NCBI RefSeq assembly: GCF_900258035.1
Contig: NZ_OGTP01000025.1
Coordinates: 37,109 to 101,108, forward strand
Source of the DNA: Caballeronia novacaledonica
Lineage (GTDB): Bacteria > Pseudomonadota > Gammaproteobacteria > Burkholderiales > Burkholderiaceae
Reading direction: 5' to 3'
DNA: 64,000 nucleotides
Both the position numbers and the translations under genes were made by a program. The notes under the pieces were generated by a model. The model saw only the letters and a list, made by a program, of their open reading frames with translations. It ran no database searches and was not told the DNA's origin. Below are positions 8,945 to 17,008 of this stretch, piece by piece; position 1 is the first letter of the stretch; each line of letters starts with the position of its first letter.

Positions 8945-10252
8945 TCAATACCGCGCATTCACGTCTTCGTGACCGCCCGCGAGAACCGCCGCCTGTTCGA
9001 CGAGTCGCGCGAGATCGGACTGTCGTTGCGTCGCTGTCTTCGCAAACGCGTGATGCAGATGCGTGCGGGCCGTCGATGTCACCACGCCGAGCGAATCGGC
9101 CACGGCCGCGAGTGATTCGCCGCGTCCCAGGCGGCCGACGATGCGCGCTTCGGCGGGCGTGAGGCCGTAGAGTTTCGACAGCATGTCTTCGGACGAAACC
9201 GCTTCGCGTTCGTGATCGCCGATGAGAATCAGCGCCGCATGCGCGCACTCCGTCACGAAGGGCCAGCCCGACTCGTTCGGCAGGCGCGCGACCAGCGCGT
9301 GCAGCGCGCGCCCGCCCGAAGGCCGCGTCAGCGCGATCGCGCCGCCGCGCGTCATGCCGGACGCCGCCGCGACGCGGGCGATCAGCGCATGCAGCTTCTG
9401 CGTGAGCCGCGCCGTGCTCGCGCACAGCAGGCCGGCGTGAGTCGAAAGACCATCGGCACGTTCGATCAGCCGGTAGGCAGCACGATTCACGAAGAGCGGA
9501 TGCCCGCGCGCATCGACGATCAGAATCGCGTGACTCAGCACATCGAGCGCCGCGCTCGTGATGCGCTCTCGAGCGGCGACGGCATCGAGCCGCATCTGCA
9601 TCTGCACCGCGCGCCTAAGATGCGGCGCGAGGAGACCGAGCGTCTGCAGATCGGCGTCATCGAGCGGGCGGCCGTTGACGGCGCGCGGCACCCCGAGCAC
9701 GCCCGACACCGTATTCGTGCGCATAAAATTCACGACGGCGATGCTATGCACGTTCTGCGGACGCACCCAGTCCTGATAGAACTCGCTGCGTTCGAGCCGC
9801 GCGCGCGGCACGACGGCATCGGTGAGGATGGTGCCTTGCGAGAGCATCGTCACCGGCCAGAAGACCGGGTCGAGCCTGCCGAAATGCTGCTCGTAGCTCA
9901 TGCGGAACGCCGGCTCGATGCCGATGAAATCGACCGCGCGCACATGCCCGTCGGGATGGCCGACCCAAAGATCCGCACGCATGCCGCCCAACACCGCCGC
10001 GATGCGCTCGAGCACCTCGGGCCACATTCGCGGGAGCATGCCGGCATCGTAGATCGCGCCAATGAGATCGGCGAGCTCCGCCGCCGGCATCATCGCGAGC
10101 AACCCGGTGCGGCGAATATGCCGTCCTGTTCGCTCGCGGGCGGCTGTCTCTCCTCCATGATCGTTCGCATCTTTCACCTCTTTCATGTAGTACGCGCGCG
10201 CTGCGGTTTCCCGAGGCGCAAGTGCATGAAGCGAGATCAGTTCCGCGTGCAA
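8945..10252 (-). CDS. LuxR-family transcriptional regulator
   Basis: Up to 435 residues. The last 65 or so form a LuxR/FixJ-type helix-turn-helix: LTPAEARIVGRLGRGESLAAVADSLGV with the expected hydrophobic spacing, then TSTARTHLHHAFAKT. The N-terminal part has no recognisable phosphoacceptor domain and is probably a small-molecule or PAS-like sensing region. The start is uncertain: the 10252 start lacks a clear ribosome site, and an ATG at 10186 or an initiator inside 10110-10130 (after GGAGGAGAG at about 10150) are alternatives. It is monocistronic between the exopolysaccharide genes and a secreted propeller protein, so control of the exopolysaccharide genes is possible but unproven. Confidence 0.8.
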   Translation of the reverse strand: MHAELISLHALAPRETAARAYYMKEVKDANDHGGETAARERTGRHIRRTGLLAMMPAAELADLIGAIYDAGMLPRMWPEVLERIAAVLGGMRADLWVGHPDGHVRAVDFIGIEPAFRMSYEQHFGRLDPVFWPVTMLSQGTILTDAVVPRARLERSEFYQDWVRPQNVHSIAVVNFMRTNTVSGVLGVPRAVNGRPLDDADLQTLGLLAPHLRRAVQMQMRLDAVAARERITSAALDVLSHAILIVDARGHPLFVNRAAYRLIERADGLSTHAGLLCASTARLTQKLHALIARVAAASGMTRGGAIALTRPSGGRALHALVARLPNESGWPFVTECAHAALILIGDHEREAVSSEDMLSKLYGLTPAEARIVGRLGRGESLAAVADSLGVVTSTARTHLHHAFAKTATQRQSDLARLVEQAAVLAGGHEDVNARY

Positions 10253-10555
10253 TGCACGAAGCCCATTGCGCAGGGGAATTCGTGCGGACGGTCATGCGAA
10301 GGTTGTGGCGAAGCGCGTCGCGCGAGTGAACGTCGAGCTTTTCGTCGATGCGATATATACGTCCTTGCCGTACGTTACACCGGTGGCGAGCGATGCTTTC
10401 AAACACGTTAGTACATCACTTCGATAAAGTGAAAGAGATATACAGTTCTTTCAAATCGCTTAAGCCGCTCGTACTCGAAAGGTGTGAAAAACGCCTGAAG
10501 ACGGTATGTGCACGGCAGGCCGACAAAAAGGATAGCTAACGTTCAAGCTGACATT
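10253..10555. other. Intergenic region upstream of the LuxR-type gene
   Basis: 303 bp, partly AT-rich (10370-10480). It holds the promoter region of the minus-strand regulator and the 3' end of the propeller gene. A small hairpin CACTT/AAGTG lies at 10417-10431. No gene, strong terminator or repeat was seen. Confidence 0.5.
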
Positions 10556-11722
10556 TCAATTCGGCGTTCTGTAATCTTTGCGGTGGCCGTCGCGTCCTTC
10601 GTAGTCGAGGGTCGCGGGGTTGGTTTTGAAGAAGCTGAGGTAGAACGGCATCGTGAGCTGCGTTCCCGGCGGCACGATCGTCCAATAGCCTTTGGTCACG
10701 ACATCGTACTTGCGCACTTCGCCGTTCTGCAGACATGCGACATAGAGATAGCCGCCCGGACCGAACACGAGCGCCTGAGTGGACGTGCGCTCGTCGCCCG
10801 AAACGTCGAGCGGAATGAAGTCGAGTTGCGGCTGCGGGCGTCGATAGATGCGGTCGTCGGCGCGCAGAATCAGGATGCGGTCGATGTCGGCGTCCACGTT
10901 GACGTTCTTGAAACTGGTGATGAACAAGTCGCCATTCGGCGCGAACGCGAGCCCTTCAGGCCGGTTCAGATGGTTGGCGTCCTTGCTGCAATCGGACGAA
11001 TTGGACAGCACGGTGTCCTTGTACTTCAGCGTCACAGGGTCGAACCGCGCGACCTTGCCGCCGCACTGTGTCGTCAAGTACGCCAGCGTCACCCAAAGAT
11101 ATCCATCCGGTCCGAGCACGAGTCCGCGCGGCCGAAATTCGGCGCCAATCACGTCGGCGCCGGGATTCATGTCGTGGCGGAACATGGCCTTGCCATATTT
11201 GATGTCGAAGACGAGCAACTTGCCGTTGACGTCGCTGGCCGGGTCGCCCAGATCGGCGATGAACAGCCGCTTGCCATTGCCGCGTTGCTGCACGAGAAGA
11301 ATGCCGCGCGGCGCGAGCGGCGCATTTGCGTCACCGCGCGATACGAGCGGCGTGCCGGGTTTGATGCCCGGTCCGTACTGGAGCACTTCTCCCTTGAACG
11401 GACGATTGGTGTTCTGATTCGCGACGATCATGCGGCCGTCGTCGAACAGGATGCCCGTCGGGCCCGCCAGTCCGCCGCTCGCGTCGGGCAACTGATAAAG
11501 AAGCCTGCCCGAGCGCGCATCGAAAAACTTGACGGTGGAGTGCTCCGGCGGCGTGGCTGGATCGCCCGGCCCAAAGACGCCGACCGCGAGCACATCGTCG
11601 ACCGCGCCAAAATCGTTCCGCGCGTTGCGGTCGTCCGATCGTGCGTTCGTGGCCGACACAAGCGCCGCAAAGCATAGCGCCACGTTCATGAGCAACCGAA
11701 TGCGATGCGGGTTCTTCTTCAT
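10556..11722 (-). CDS. Secreted NHL/SMP-30-like beta-propeller protein
   Basis: 388 residues from the ATG at 11722, which has AGGAG seven bases upstream. A Sec signal peptide (basic MKKNPHRIR, hydrophobic core, cleavage near ATNARS) directs it to the periplasm. Repeated blade-like segments such as GPTGILFDDGRMIVANQNT, PRGLVLGPDGYLWVTLAYL and PEGLAFAPNGDLFITSFKN mark an NHL/gluconolactonase-type propeller. Such proteins act as lactonases, lyases or binding scaffolds. No catalytic residue can be assigned with certainty, and nothing adjacent suggests a substrate. Confidence 0.72.
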   Translation of the reverse strand: MKKNPHRIRLLMNVALCFAALVSATNARSDDRNARNDFGAVDDVLAVGVFGPGDPATPPEHSTVKFFDARSGRLLYQLPDASGGLAGPTGILFDDGRMIVANQNTNRPFKGEVLQYGPGIKPGTPLVSRGDANAPLAPRGILLVQQRGNGKRLFIADLGDPASDVNGKLLVFDIKYGKAMFRHDMNPGADVIGAEFRPRGLVLGPDGYLWVTLAYLTTQCGGKVARFDPVTLKYKDTVLSNSSDCSKDANHLNRPEGLAFAPNGDLFITSFKNVNVDADIDRILILRADDRIYRRPQPQLDFIPLDVSGDERTSTQALVFGPGGYLYVACLQNGEVRKYDVVTKGYWTIVPPGTQLTMPFYLSFFKTNPATLDYEGRDGHRKDYRTPN

Positions 11723-11952
11723 CACAGGCTCCTGTTTTGTTTGGCGTGTCAGGCACCGCACTCGGACGATGCCTGCTTCGACGATACGTGCCGCAGACGC
11801 GCGGCACATCCACCAAACGATGTAGACCCGTGATCTCCGCTGTCTTTATCGACGGGGAGGGAAAATCTGCACCGGAATGGTGAGACACGCCGGAAGTCTG
11901 GACGATTTTTTCTTTCGTTATCCCGATCACCTCAACGATGCGACGACGCTTT

Positions 11953-13200
11953 TCACGACCGCCACACCTCCGCCCGCCTCCGCTGCAAGAAGCGCCGCAC
12001 GGCCGGATCGCGTTCGAGTCCGATCGCGAGATCGTATGCGCCGAGCGCTTCGGCCGTCGCGCCGACGCGTGCAAGCAGATCGGCGCGTGCGGCCCAATAG
12101 GGCTGATAGTCGGCGAGGCGCGGATCGTCCGCATAGGGCTGGAGCGCATCGAGCGCCGGCTGCGGACCGTCGCGTTCCGCCACGGCGAGCGCGCGATTCA
12201 CCGCGACGACAGGCGACGCCGCAATCGCGAACAGCGCATCGTAGAGTTGCACGATCTCGTCCCAGTTCGGACGACGCGTGCGGCAGCGGTGCACATGCGC
12301 CGATTGCAGCGCGGCTTCGAGCTGAAAGCGTTCGATTGCGTCGAATGTGTTCGCGCGCCGCAGCAGGGCATCGGCGGCATCGATCATCGGCGCGTTCCAG
12401 ATCGCCGGATCCTGCGCCGAAAGCGGCACATAGTCGCCGGCCGCATCGCGTCGCGCATCGCAACGCGCCTGCGCATACAGCATCAGCGCGAGCAGACCGA
12501 GCGTCTCCGGTTCGTCGGGCAACAGTTCAACGAGCAGATGCGCCAGAAAAAGCGCCTCGCCGGTGAGATCGCGCCGCCCGCTGTCGCAGCCCGCCGGATC
12601 GGTCCAGCCTTCCGCATACGCCGCATACACGGCTTCCAGCACGGCGGCGAGCCGGCCGGGCAATTCCTCGCGCTCGGGCACGCTGAACGGAATGCCCGCT
12701 TCGCGGATCTTGTGCTTCGCCCGCACGAGGCGCTTGCTCATCGCGGCGGGCGACATCAGGAACGCCGACGCAATCGTCTTCGCTTCGAGTCCGAGCACCA
12801 CCTGCAGCATGAGCGGCGTGCGAATCGCGGCTTCGAGCGCCGGATGCGTGCACGCGAACAGCAGCGCGAGGCGCCGGTCGGGCAGCGCGCCCGCTTCGCG
12901 CTCGTCGATCTCGTCGGCGAGGATCGCGAGCTGGTTGGTCACGTCGTCGCCGACACGGCGATGCCGCGCGCCGTCGATCGCCCGCCGGCGCGCGACCGTC
13001 ATCAGCCACGCTTCGGGATTCGCGGGGCAGCCGCGCTCCGGCCAGTCGGCGAGCGCGGCGGCGAACGCATCGGCGAGCGCGTCCTCGGCTGCGGCGACGT
13101 CGCGCGTGCGCATCGCCAGCAGCGCGACGAGTTTGCCGTAGCTGCGGCGTGCGACCGCCTCGGCGATCGCACTCGCCGCGTCGCCCGGCGGCTGACTCAT
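11953..13200 (-). CDS. ECF sigma factor with C-terminal TPR-like extension (ECF42-type)
   Basis: 415 residues from the ATG at 13200; the frame is open further upstream but that part overlaps the YciI gene in another frame. The N-terminal half has sigma-70 regions 2 and 4, including AWLMTVARRRAIDGARHRR and a helix-turn-helix AKTIASAFLMSPAAMSKRLVRAK. The C-terminal half has the helical extension typical of DGPF-linked ECF sigma factors (DUF6596 type). The ATG overlaps the stop codon of the upstream YciI/DGPF gene as ATGA, so translation is probably coupled. No anti-sigma factor lies nearby, as is known for the ECF42 group, where the extension is thought to do the regulation. Target genes unknown. 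Confidence 0.88.
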   Translation of the reverse strand: MSQPPGDAASAIAEAVARRSYGKLVALLAMRTRDVAAAEDALADAFAAALADWPERGCPANPEAWLMTVARRRAIDGARHRRVGDDVTNQLAILADEIDEREAGALPDRRLALLFACTHPALEAAIRTPLMLQVVLGLEAKTIASAFLMSPAAMSKRLVRAKHKIREAGIPFSVPEREELPGRLAAVLEAVYAAYAEGWTDPAGCDSGRRDLTGEALFLAHLLVELLPDEPETLGLLALMLYAQARCDARRDAAGDYVPLSAQDPAIWNAPMIDAADALLRRANTFDAIERFQLEAALQSAHVHRCRTRRPNWDEIVQLYDALFAIAASPVVAVNRALAVAERDGPQPALDALQPYADDPRLADYQPYWAARADLLARVGATAEALGAYDLAIGLERDPAVRRFLQRRRAEVWRS

Positions 13201-13568
13201 GCCGCCGATGGCGCGTCGTAAGGCGCCGTCCAGACCGGGCGCACTTCCATGAGACCGTGCGCCGCGCCGGGACAACGCGATGCCCACGCGATCGCCGCGT
13301 CCAGATCGGCCACGTCGATCAGGTAGTAGCCGGCAAGCTGCTCCTTGGAATCGGAATAGGGTCCGTCGAGCACCTGCGGCTTGCCGTCGACGAGCCGCAC
13401 CGTCGTGGCCGTGCTCGTCGGTTGCAGGCGATTGGCGCCCGCCAGCACGTCCGCTTTTTTCAGCGACTCGGTGTACGCCTGATACGCGGCGACGCCCTGC
13501 TGCCGCTCGCTGTCCGACATCTGATTCCAGCCGTTTTCCTGCGAATAGATCATCAACAGATATTGCAT
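13197..13568 (-). CDS. YciI/DGPF-family protein coupled to the sigma factor
   Basis: 123 residues from the ATG at 13568, preceded by GGAGG. It begins MQYLLMIY and carries the DGPYSDSKEQLAGYYLIDVADLDAAIAWA block that gives DGPF proteins their name. These are small dimeric ferredoxin-like-fold proteins, generally uncharacterised, that are often encoded with ECF sigma factors. Its stop codon overlaps the sigma factor start, so the two are one translational unit. A role as a target or modulator of the sigma factor is inference from that linkage. Confidence 0.85.
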   Translation of the reverse strand: MQYLLMIYSQENGWNQMSDSERQQGVAAYQAYTESLKKADVLAGANRLQPTSTATTVRLVDGKPQVLDGPYSDSKEQLAGYYLIDVADLDAAIAWASRCPGAAHGLMEVRPVWTAPYDAPSAA

Positions 13569-13623
13569 TTGAGCCTCCGTCACGGGTTGAGGCGGGCGCA
13601 TCGAAGCCGGCCGCCATCACGAT

Positions 13624-13650
13624 GACGCGCGAGCCCTGCGCCGACGGACA
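13624..13650 (-). promoter_or_regulatory. Candidate ECF-type promoter of the DGPF-sigma operon
   Basis: On the minus strand TGTCCG (13650-13645) is followed after 17 bp by CGTC (13627-13624), about 55 bp upstream of the DGPF start codon. ECF promoters commonly have a CGTC-type -10, and TGTC-type -35 elements are reported for the ECF42 group, so autoregulation is plausible. It was found by eye in GC-rich sequence and may be chance. Confidence 0.3.
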
Positions 13651-13658
13651 CGCGGCCG

Positions 13659-13685
13659 AAAAAAACGTTGCGGCTCAGCGTAACG
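13659..13685 (-). terminator. Rho-independent terminator downstream of the porin gene
   Basis: On the minus strand CGTTACG (13685-13679), a 6-base loop, CGCAACG (13672-13666) with one A-C mismatch, then seven T (13665-13659). It lies 22 bp after the porin stop codon and separates the nucleobase operon from the sigma factor operon. Confidence 0.65.
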
Positions 13686-13707
13686 CACATCGGCGCGCGC
13701 GACACGC

Positions 13708-14796
13708 TCAGAACAGGTGATGAATGCCCGCCAGCACGACCGTCTGCCGGTTCGACGACGACGGCCCGATCCCCAGCGTGTTCGCCACCGCGCCCGACGA
13801 CGCCTGCTCGACCATCACGTCGGCGTAAAGCTGCGTGAGCTTCGAGAGCGCATAGACGTTGGCGATCGTCACCTGCGTCCAGCGCTCGCCGGCGAGCGTC
13901 GTGGTCCATGCGCCGACGCCGATCATGTACGCGGGCGTCACCTGAACATTCGCGCCGCCGTCGATCGTCCGATAATTCTCCGCCCTGCCCCGTTCCTCGA
14001 TGCGCACCTGCGTGAGCAGCGCATGCAACTGCACGCGCCCGATCTGAAAGCTCCCGCCGATGCCCGCGTTCCTCACGCTGTCCGCGACGAACGGCGCGCC
14101 GCCCGTCAGCGCGATGCCCTCGAAGCTCGTCAGCCCGAGTCCGCCGGAAAGATTCACCGTGCGATCGTGGTACTCCGAGTAAGCCGCCGCGAGATTGAGC
14201 GGCCCGTAGCCGTACGTCGCGCCGAAGCTGATGGTGCGCCCCGTCGTGCTGCTCGACTGGTTGGTGAAACCGTACATCGCGCCGACCGTCACGCCCGCGA
14301 TCGTCCGGCTGCGGAACTTGACCGTATTCGACAGCTCGACGGGCACCGTATTGCCCAGACCGTCGATATTGCCCGGATGAAACGCGGAGAAATCGCCGAG
14401 CGTCTGCGCCGTCGACAAAGGTCCGAGCATCTCGAAGTGAAAATCCGTCTGACGTCCGAGCGTGATCGTGCCGATGCGGCTCTCGCTCAGCCCGACATAC
14501 GCCTGCCGGTTGAACAGCGTGCCCGCGCTCGACATCGCGCCGGTGATCGTCGAAAAGCCGGATTCGAGCTTGAACACCGTCTTCAGTCCGCCGCCCAGAT
14601 CCTCGACGCCGGTGAGGCCCCAGCGATCGGCCTGCAGCGTGCCTTGCTGCGCGATGAACGCGCGCCCGCCGCGCAGATTGCTGACGTACCCGACGCCCGC
14701 GTCCAGACTGCCGTACAGCGTGACGCTGCTTTGCGCGTTGACGCCGCCCGCGACGAGCAGCATCGACAAGGCGAGCGCATTCCGACTCTTGTTCAT
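13708..14796 (-). CDS. Outer-membrane general porin (Burkholderiales type)
   Basis: 362 residues, the usual length for beta-proteobacterial trimeric porins. A signal peptide (MNKSRNALALSMLLVAGGVNA) precedes SSVTLYGSLDAGVGYVSN, the standard first strand of this family. The protein ends in LAGIHHLF, with the terminal phenylalanine needed for outer-membrane assembly. Internal motifs such as RQAYVGLSESRIGTITLGRQ are also typical. It is the last gene of a minus-strand series (permease, deaminase, TauE, porin) and follows TauE by 52 bp, so it may give outer-membrane entry for the substrate of that operon. Confidence 0.93.
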   Translation of the reverse strand: MNKSRNALALSMLLVAGGVNAQSSVTLYGSLDAGVGYVSNLRGGRAFIAQQGTLQADRWGLTGVEDLGGGLKTVFKLESGFSTITGAMSSAGTLFNRQAYVGLSESRIGTITLGRQTDFHFEMLGPLSTAQTLGDFSAFHPGNIDGLGNTVPVELSNTVKFRSRTIAGVTVGAMYGFTNQSSSTTGRTISFGATYGYGPLNLAAAYSEYHDRTVNLSGGLGLTSFEGIALTGGAPFVADSVRNAGIGGSFQIGRVQLHALLTQVRIEERGRAENYRTIDGGANVQVTPAYMIGVGAWTTTLAGERWTQVTIANVYALSKLTQLYADVMVEQASSGAVANTLGIGPSSSNRQTVVLAGIHHLF

Positions 14797-14848
14797 AAGG
14801 GTCTCTCGTTCGATCGAAAGGATGAGCCGGCCGGACGCCGGCGAGGTT

Positions 14849-15568
14849 TCAGGCGGCCAGCGTCTGATAGAGAATCGCCGCGCCCGAGACGATGGCGAAC
14901 GCCATCACGCTGATGCGCAACGCGCGCGCGTTGAGCCGCTGATGCACGTGCTGGCTGATCCACGCACCGGCGATCACCGGCGGGACCAGACACAGCGCCG
15001 ACATGAACTTCGCGCTGGTGATCGTGCCCGTCACGCTCAGCATCGCGAGCGACAGCGCCTCGCCGATCGCGAAGCACAGCGCGATGGTCGAACGCAGCGC
15101 CGGCGCGCGATAGTGCTGGAAGACCATCGCGAGCGCGGGGCCGCCGATGCCCGTCGCGGTTTCGGTGATGCCCGTCACCGCGCCCGCCGCCATCAGCGCG
15201 TTGCGGCCCGGCTGGAAGCTCGGCGCGCACAACGTCGCGACGGCCGCCGCGATCGTCGATGCGCCGATAAACACGTTGAGATCGTGCGCCGAGATGCGCG
15301 AAATGATCCACACGCCCGCCACCGCGCCAGCCGTTCTGCCGACCGTGATCCAGAGCGTGCCTTTCGAATCCAGCGCGGGCCGCTCGCGCCAGGCGAGATA
15401 CACGTTCAGCGGCAGCATCAGGATCAGCAGCGACACCGGCAGCAGTTCCGGTTCGATCAGACCGATCACGGGCGCGCAGATCAGCGCGAAGCCGACGCCG
15501 ACCGCGCCCTGAATGAACGCGGCGATCGCAACGGTCGCGGCGAGAACGATGAAGACAGTCAGACTCAC
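14849..15568 (-). CDS. TauE/SafE-family membrane exporter
   Basis: 239 residues from a GTG at 15568, which has AGGAG with a 7-base spacer; a TTG at 15574 is too close to that site. The protein is almost entirely hydrophobic, with about eight predicted membrane segments and the glycine-rich GAVGVGFALICAPVIGLI and TGIGGPALAMVF blocks of the sulfite exporter TauE/SafE family. Members export sulfite, sulfoacetate or other organic anions. Its ribosome site lies between the deaminase stop and its own start, so it belongs to the permease-deaminase operon. Its cargo there is unclear. Confidence 0.85.
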   Translation of the reverse strand: MSLTVFIVLAATVAIAAFIQGAVGVGFALICAPVIGLIEPELLPVSLLILMLPLNVYLAWRERPALDSKGTLWITVGRTAGAVAGVWIISRISAHDLNVFIGASTIAAAVATLCAPSFQPGRNALMAAGAVTGITETATGIGGPALAMVFQHYRAPALRSTIALCFAIGEALSLAMLSVTGTITSAKFMSALCLVPPVIAGAWISQHVHQRLNARALRISVMAFAIVSGAAILYQTLAA

Positions 15569-15580
15569 AAGCAAGCTCCT

Positions 15581-16999
15581 TCAGGCGATGGGCAGAAACG
15601 TTTCCGATGCGGCGTCGTGCACGCGCGGCGCGCTGTGAACGCGCTGGATCGGCGCGCGCGCGACGACTTCGCTCGCGATTGCGTCGACTTCGCGCAGGAA
15701 GGCGCGTGCGTCCCAGTCGAGCGGCCAGCCTTGCCAAAGACGCAGCTTGCCGGCGACGAACACGGCGTCGATCTGGCTGCGATTCGCGAGCCGCACGAGT
15801 TCCCACGTGAGATCCCACGATGGCCGCATCTCGGGCACGTCGAGATCGACGAGCAGGAAGTCCGCCGCCTTGCCCGGCGCGATCTCGCCGATGCGCGCGT
15901 CCAGGCGCAACGCGTTTGCGCCGCCGCGCAACGCGCGATCGAGCCACAGCTCGCCTCCGCCGCACGACGAATCGCCGGTCGCGAGGCCGAAGGCGAAACG
16001 CTGCGCGGTTTCGGCGGCGTCGATCAGGCGGAACGCGTCGCTGCGCGTGCCGTCCGTGCCGAGACCGAAGCGGATGCCGAGCGCGGCCATCTGCAACGCG
16101 GGCGCGACGGCATTGCCCTTCCACGAACTCGCGACCGGGTTGTAGCTCACGGCCGCGCCGGTTCCGGCCAGCAGGTTCAGCTCCGAAGGCGTGACGAGCG
16201 TTGCATGCGCGATCAGCGTCTGCGGCCCGAGCGCGCCCGCGTAATGCAGATGCTCGATCGGCCGCATCTTGCGTCGCACGATGGAGCGCTCGACCGCCGC
16301 GAGATGCTCGTTCGCATGCGTCTGAAACACCGCGCCCGCGTCGGCGCAGAGCGCGGCGGCCGTTTGCAGCATGCCGTCCGAGCCGGCTTCCGGCACCGAG
16401 ACCGCGAGCGACGGATGCACCAGCGCATGCCCTTCCCAGCGCGCCAGATGCTGCTGCGCACGGACGACGATCGCGGCGCGCGCGCGGGCATCGATGTCGT
16501 CGGCGAGATCGTTGCAGATGAGACCGAGCACGCAACGCACGCCGATTTCCTGCGTGGCCGCGGCGATCGTCGAGGCATCGCCGGCGGCGCGCGTGCCCGC
16601 GTCGCAGACCGTCGTGAAGCCGCCGCGCAGCGCTTCGAGCGCGGCGAGCTTCGCGGACAGATACACGAGGTTTTCGTCGAGACAGTTTTCCAGCGGCACC
16701 CAGATCCGCCGATAAATCTCCGAAGGCTCGCCGAACGCGAGCGCCTTGCCGAACGATTGCGTCAGATGATGATGCGCATCGACGAAACCCGGCATCACGA
16801 GCTTCTCCGGCAGCGCGAGCGGGTTCAGATGCGGATGGCGCGCGATCACTTCATCGGCCGGGCCGACCGCCGTGAACGTGCCGTTCGACACGACCACGGC
16901 ATGGTCGCGCTGCGGGCCGTCGGCGAGCAGCACGTAAGCGGGCAGGAGCAGAAGTTCGTCGTCTTGCAGACGGGCGGGCGCGAGGGAATCGTTCTTCAT
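15581..16999 (-). CDS. Amidohydrolase of the TRZ/ATZ/guanine-deaminase type
   Basis: 472 residues. Metal-binding landmarks of the amidohydrolase superfamily are present in order: DAHHHLTQ, TCDAG-type segment TTVCDAG, FQTHANEH, LIAHATL and GLGTDGTRSD with the catalytic aspartate. A C-terminal GEIAPGKAADFLLVDLD segment is typical of cyclic amidine deaminases. Close relatives deaminate guanine, 8-oxoguanine, isoguanine or triazines; motifs alone do not choose between them. The gene follows an NCS2 nucleobase permease by 9 bp, which supports a purine or purine-like substrate. It has no clear Shine-Dalgarno sequence, so it may depend on coupling to the permease. Confidence 0.82.
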   Translation of the reverse strand: MKNDSLAPARLQDDELLLLPAYVLLADGPQRDHAVVVSNGTFTAVGPADEVIARHPHLNPLALPEKLVMPGFVDAHHHLTQSFGKALAFGEPSEIYRRIWVPLENCLDENLVYLSAKLAALEALRGGFTTVCDAGTRAAGDASTIAAATQEIGVRCVLGLICNDLADDIDARARAAIVVRAQQHLARWEGHALVHPSLAVSVPEAGSDGMLQTAAALCADAGAVFQTHANEHLAAVERSIVRRKMRPIEHLHYAGALGPQTLIAHATLVTPSELNLLAGTGAAVSYNPVASSWKGNAVAPALQMAALGIRFGLGTDGTRSDAFRLIDAAETAQRFAFGLATGDSSCGGGELWLDRALRGGANALRLDARIGEIAPGKAADFLLVDLDVPEMRPSWDLTWELVRLANRSQIDAVFVAGKLRLWQGWPLDWDARAFLREVDAIASEVVARAPIQRVHSAPRVHDAASETFLPIA

Positions 17000-17008
17000 G
17001 ATGGTTTT

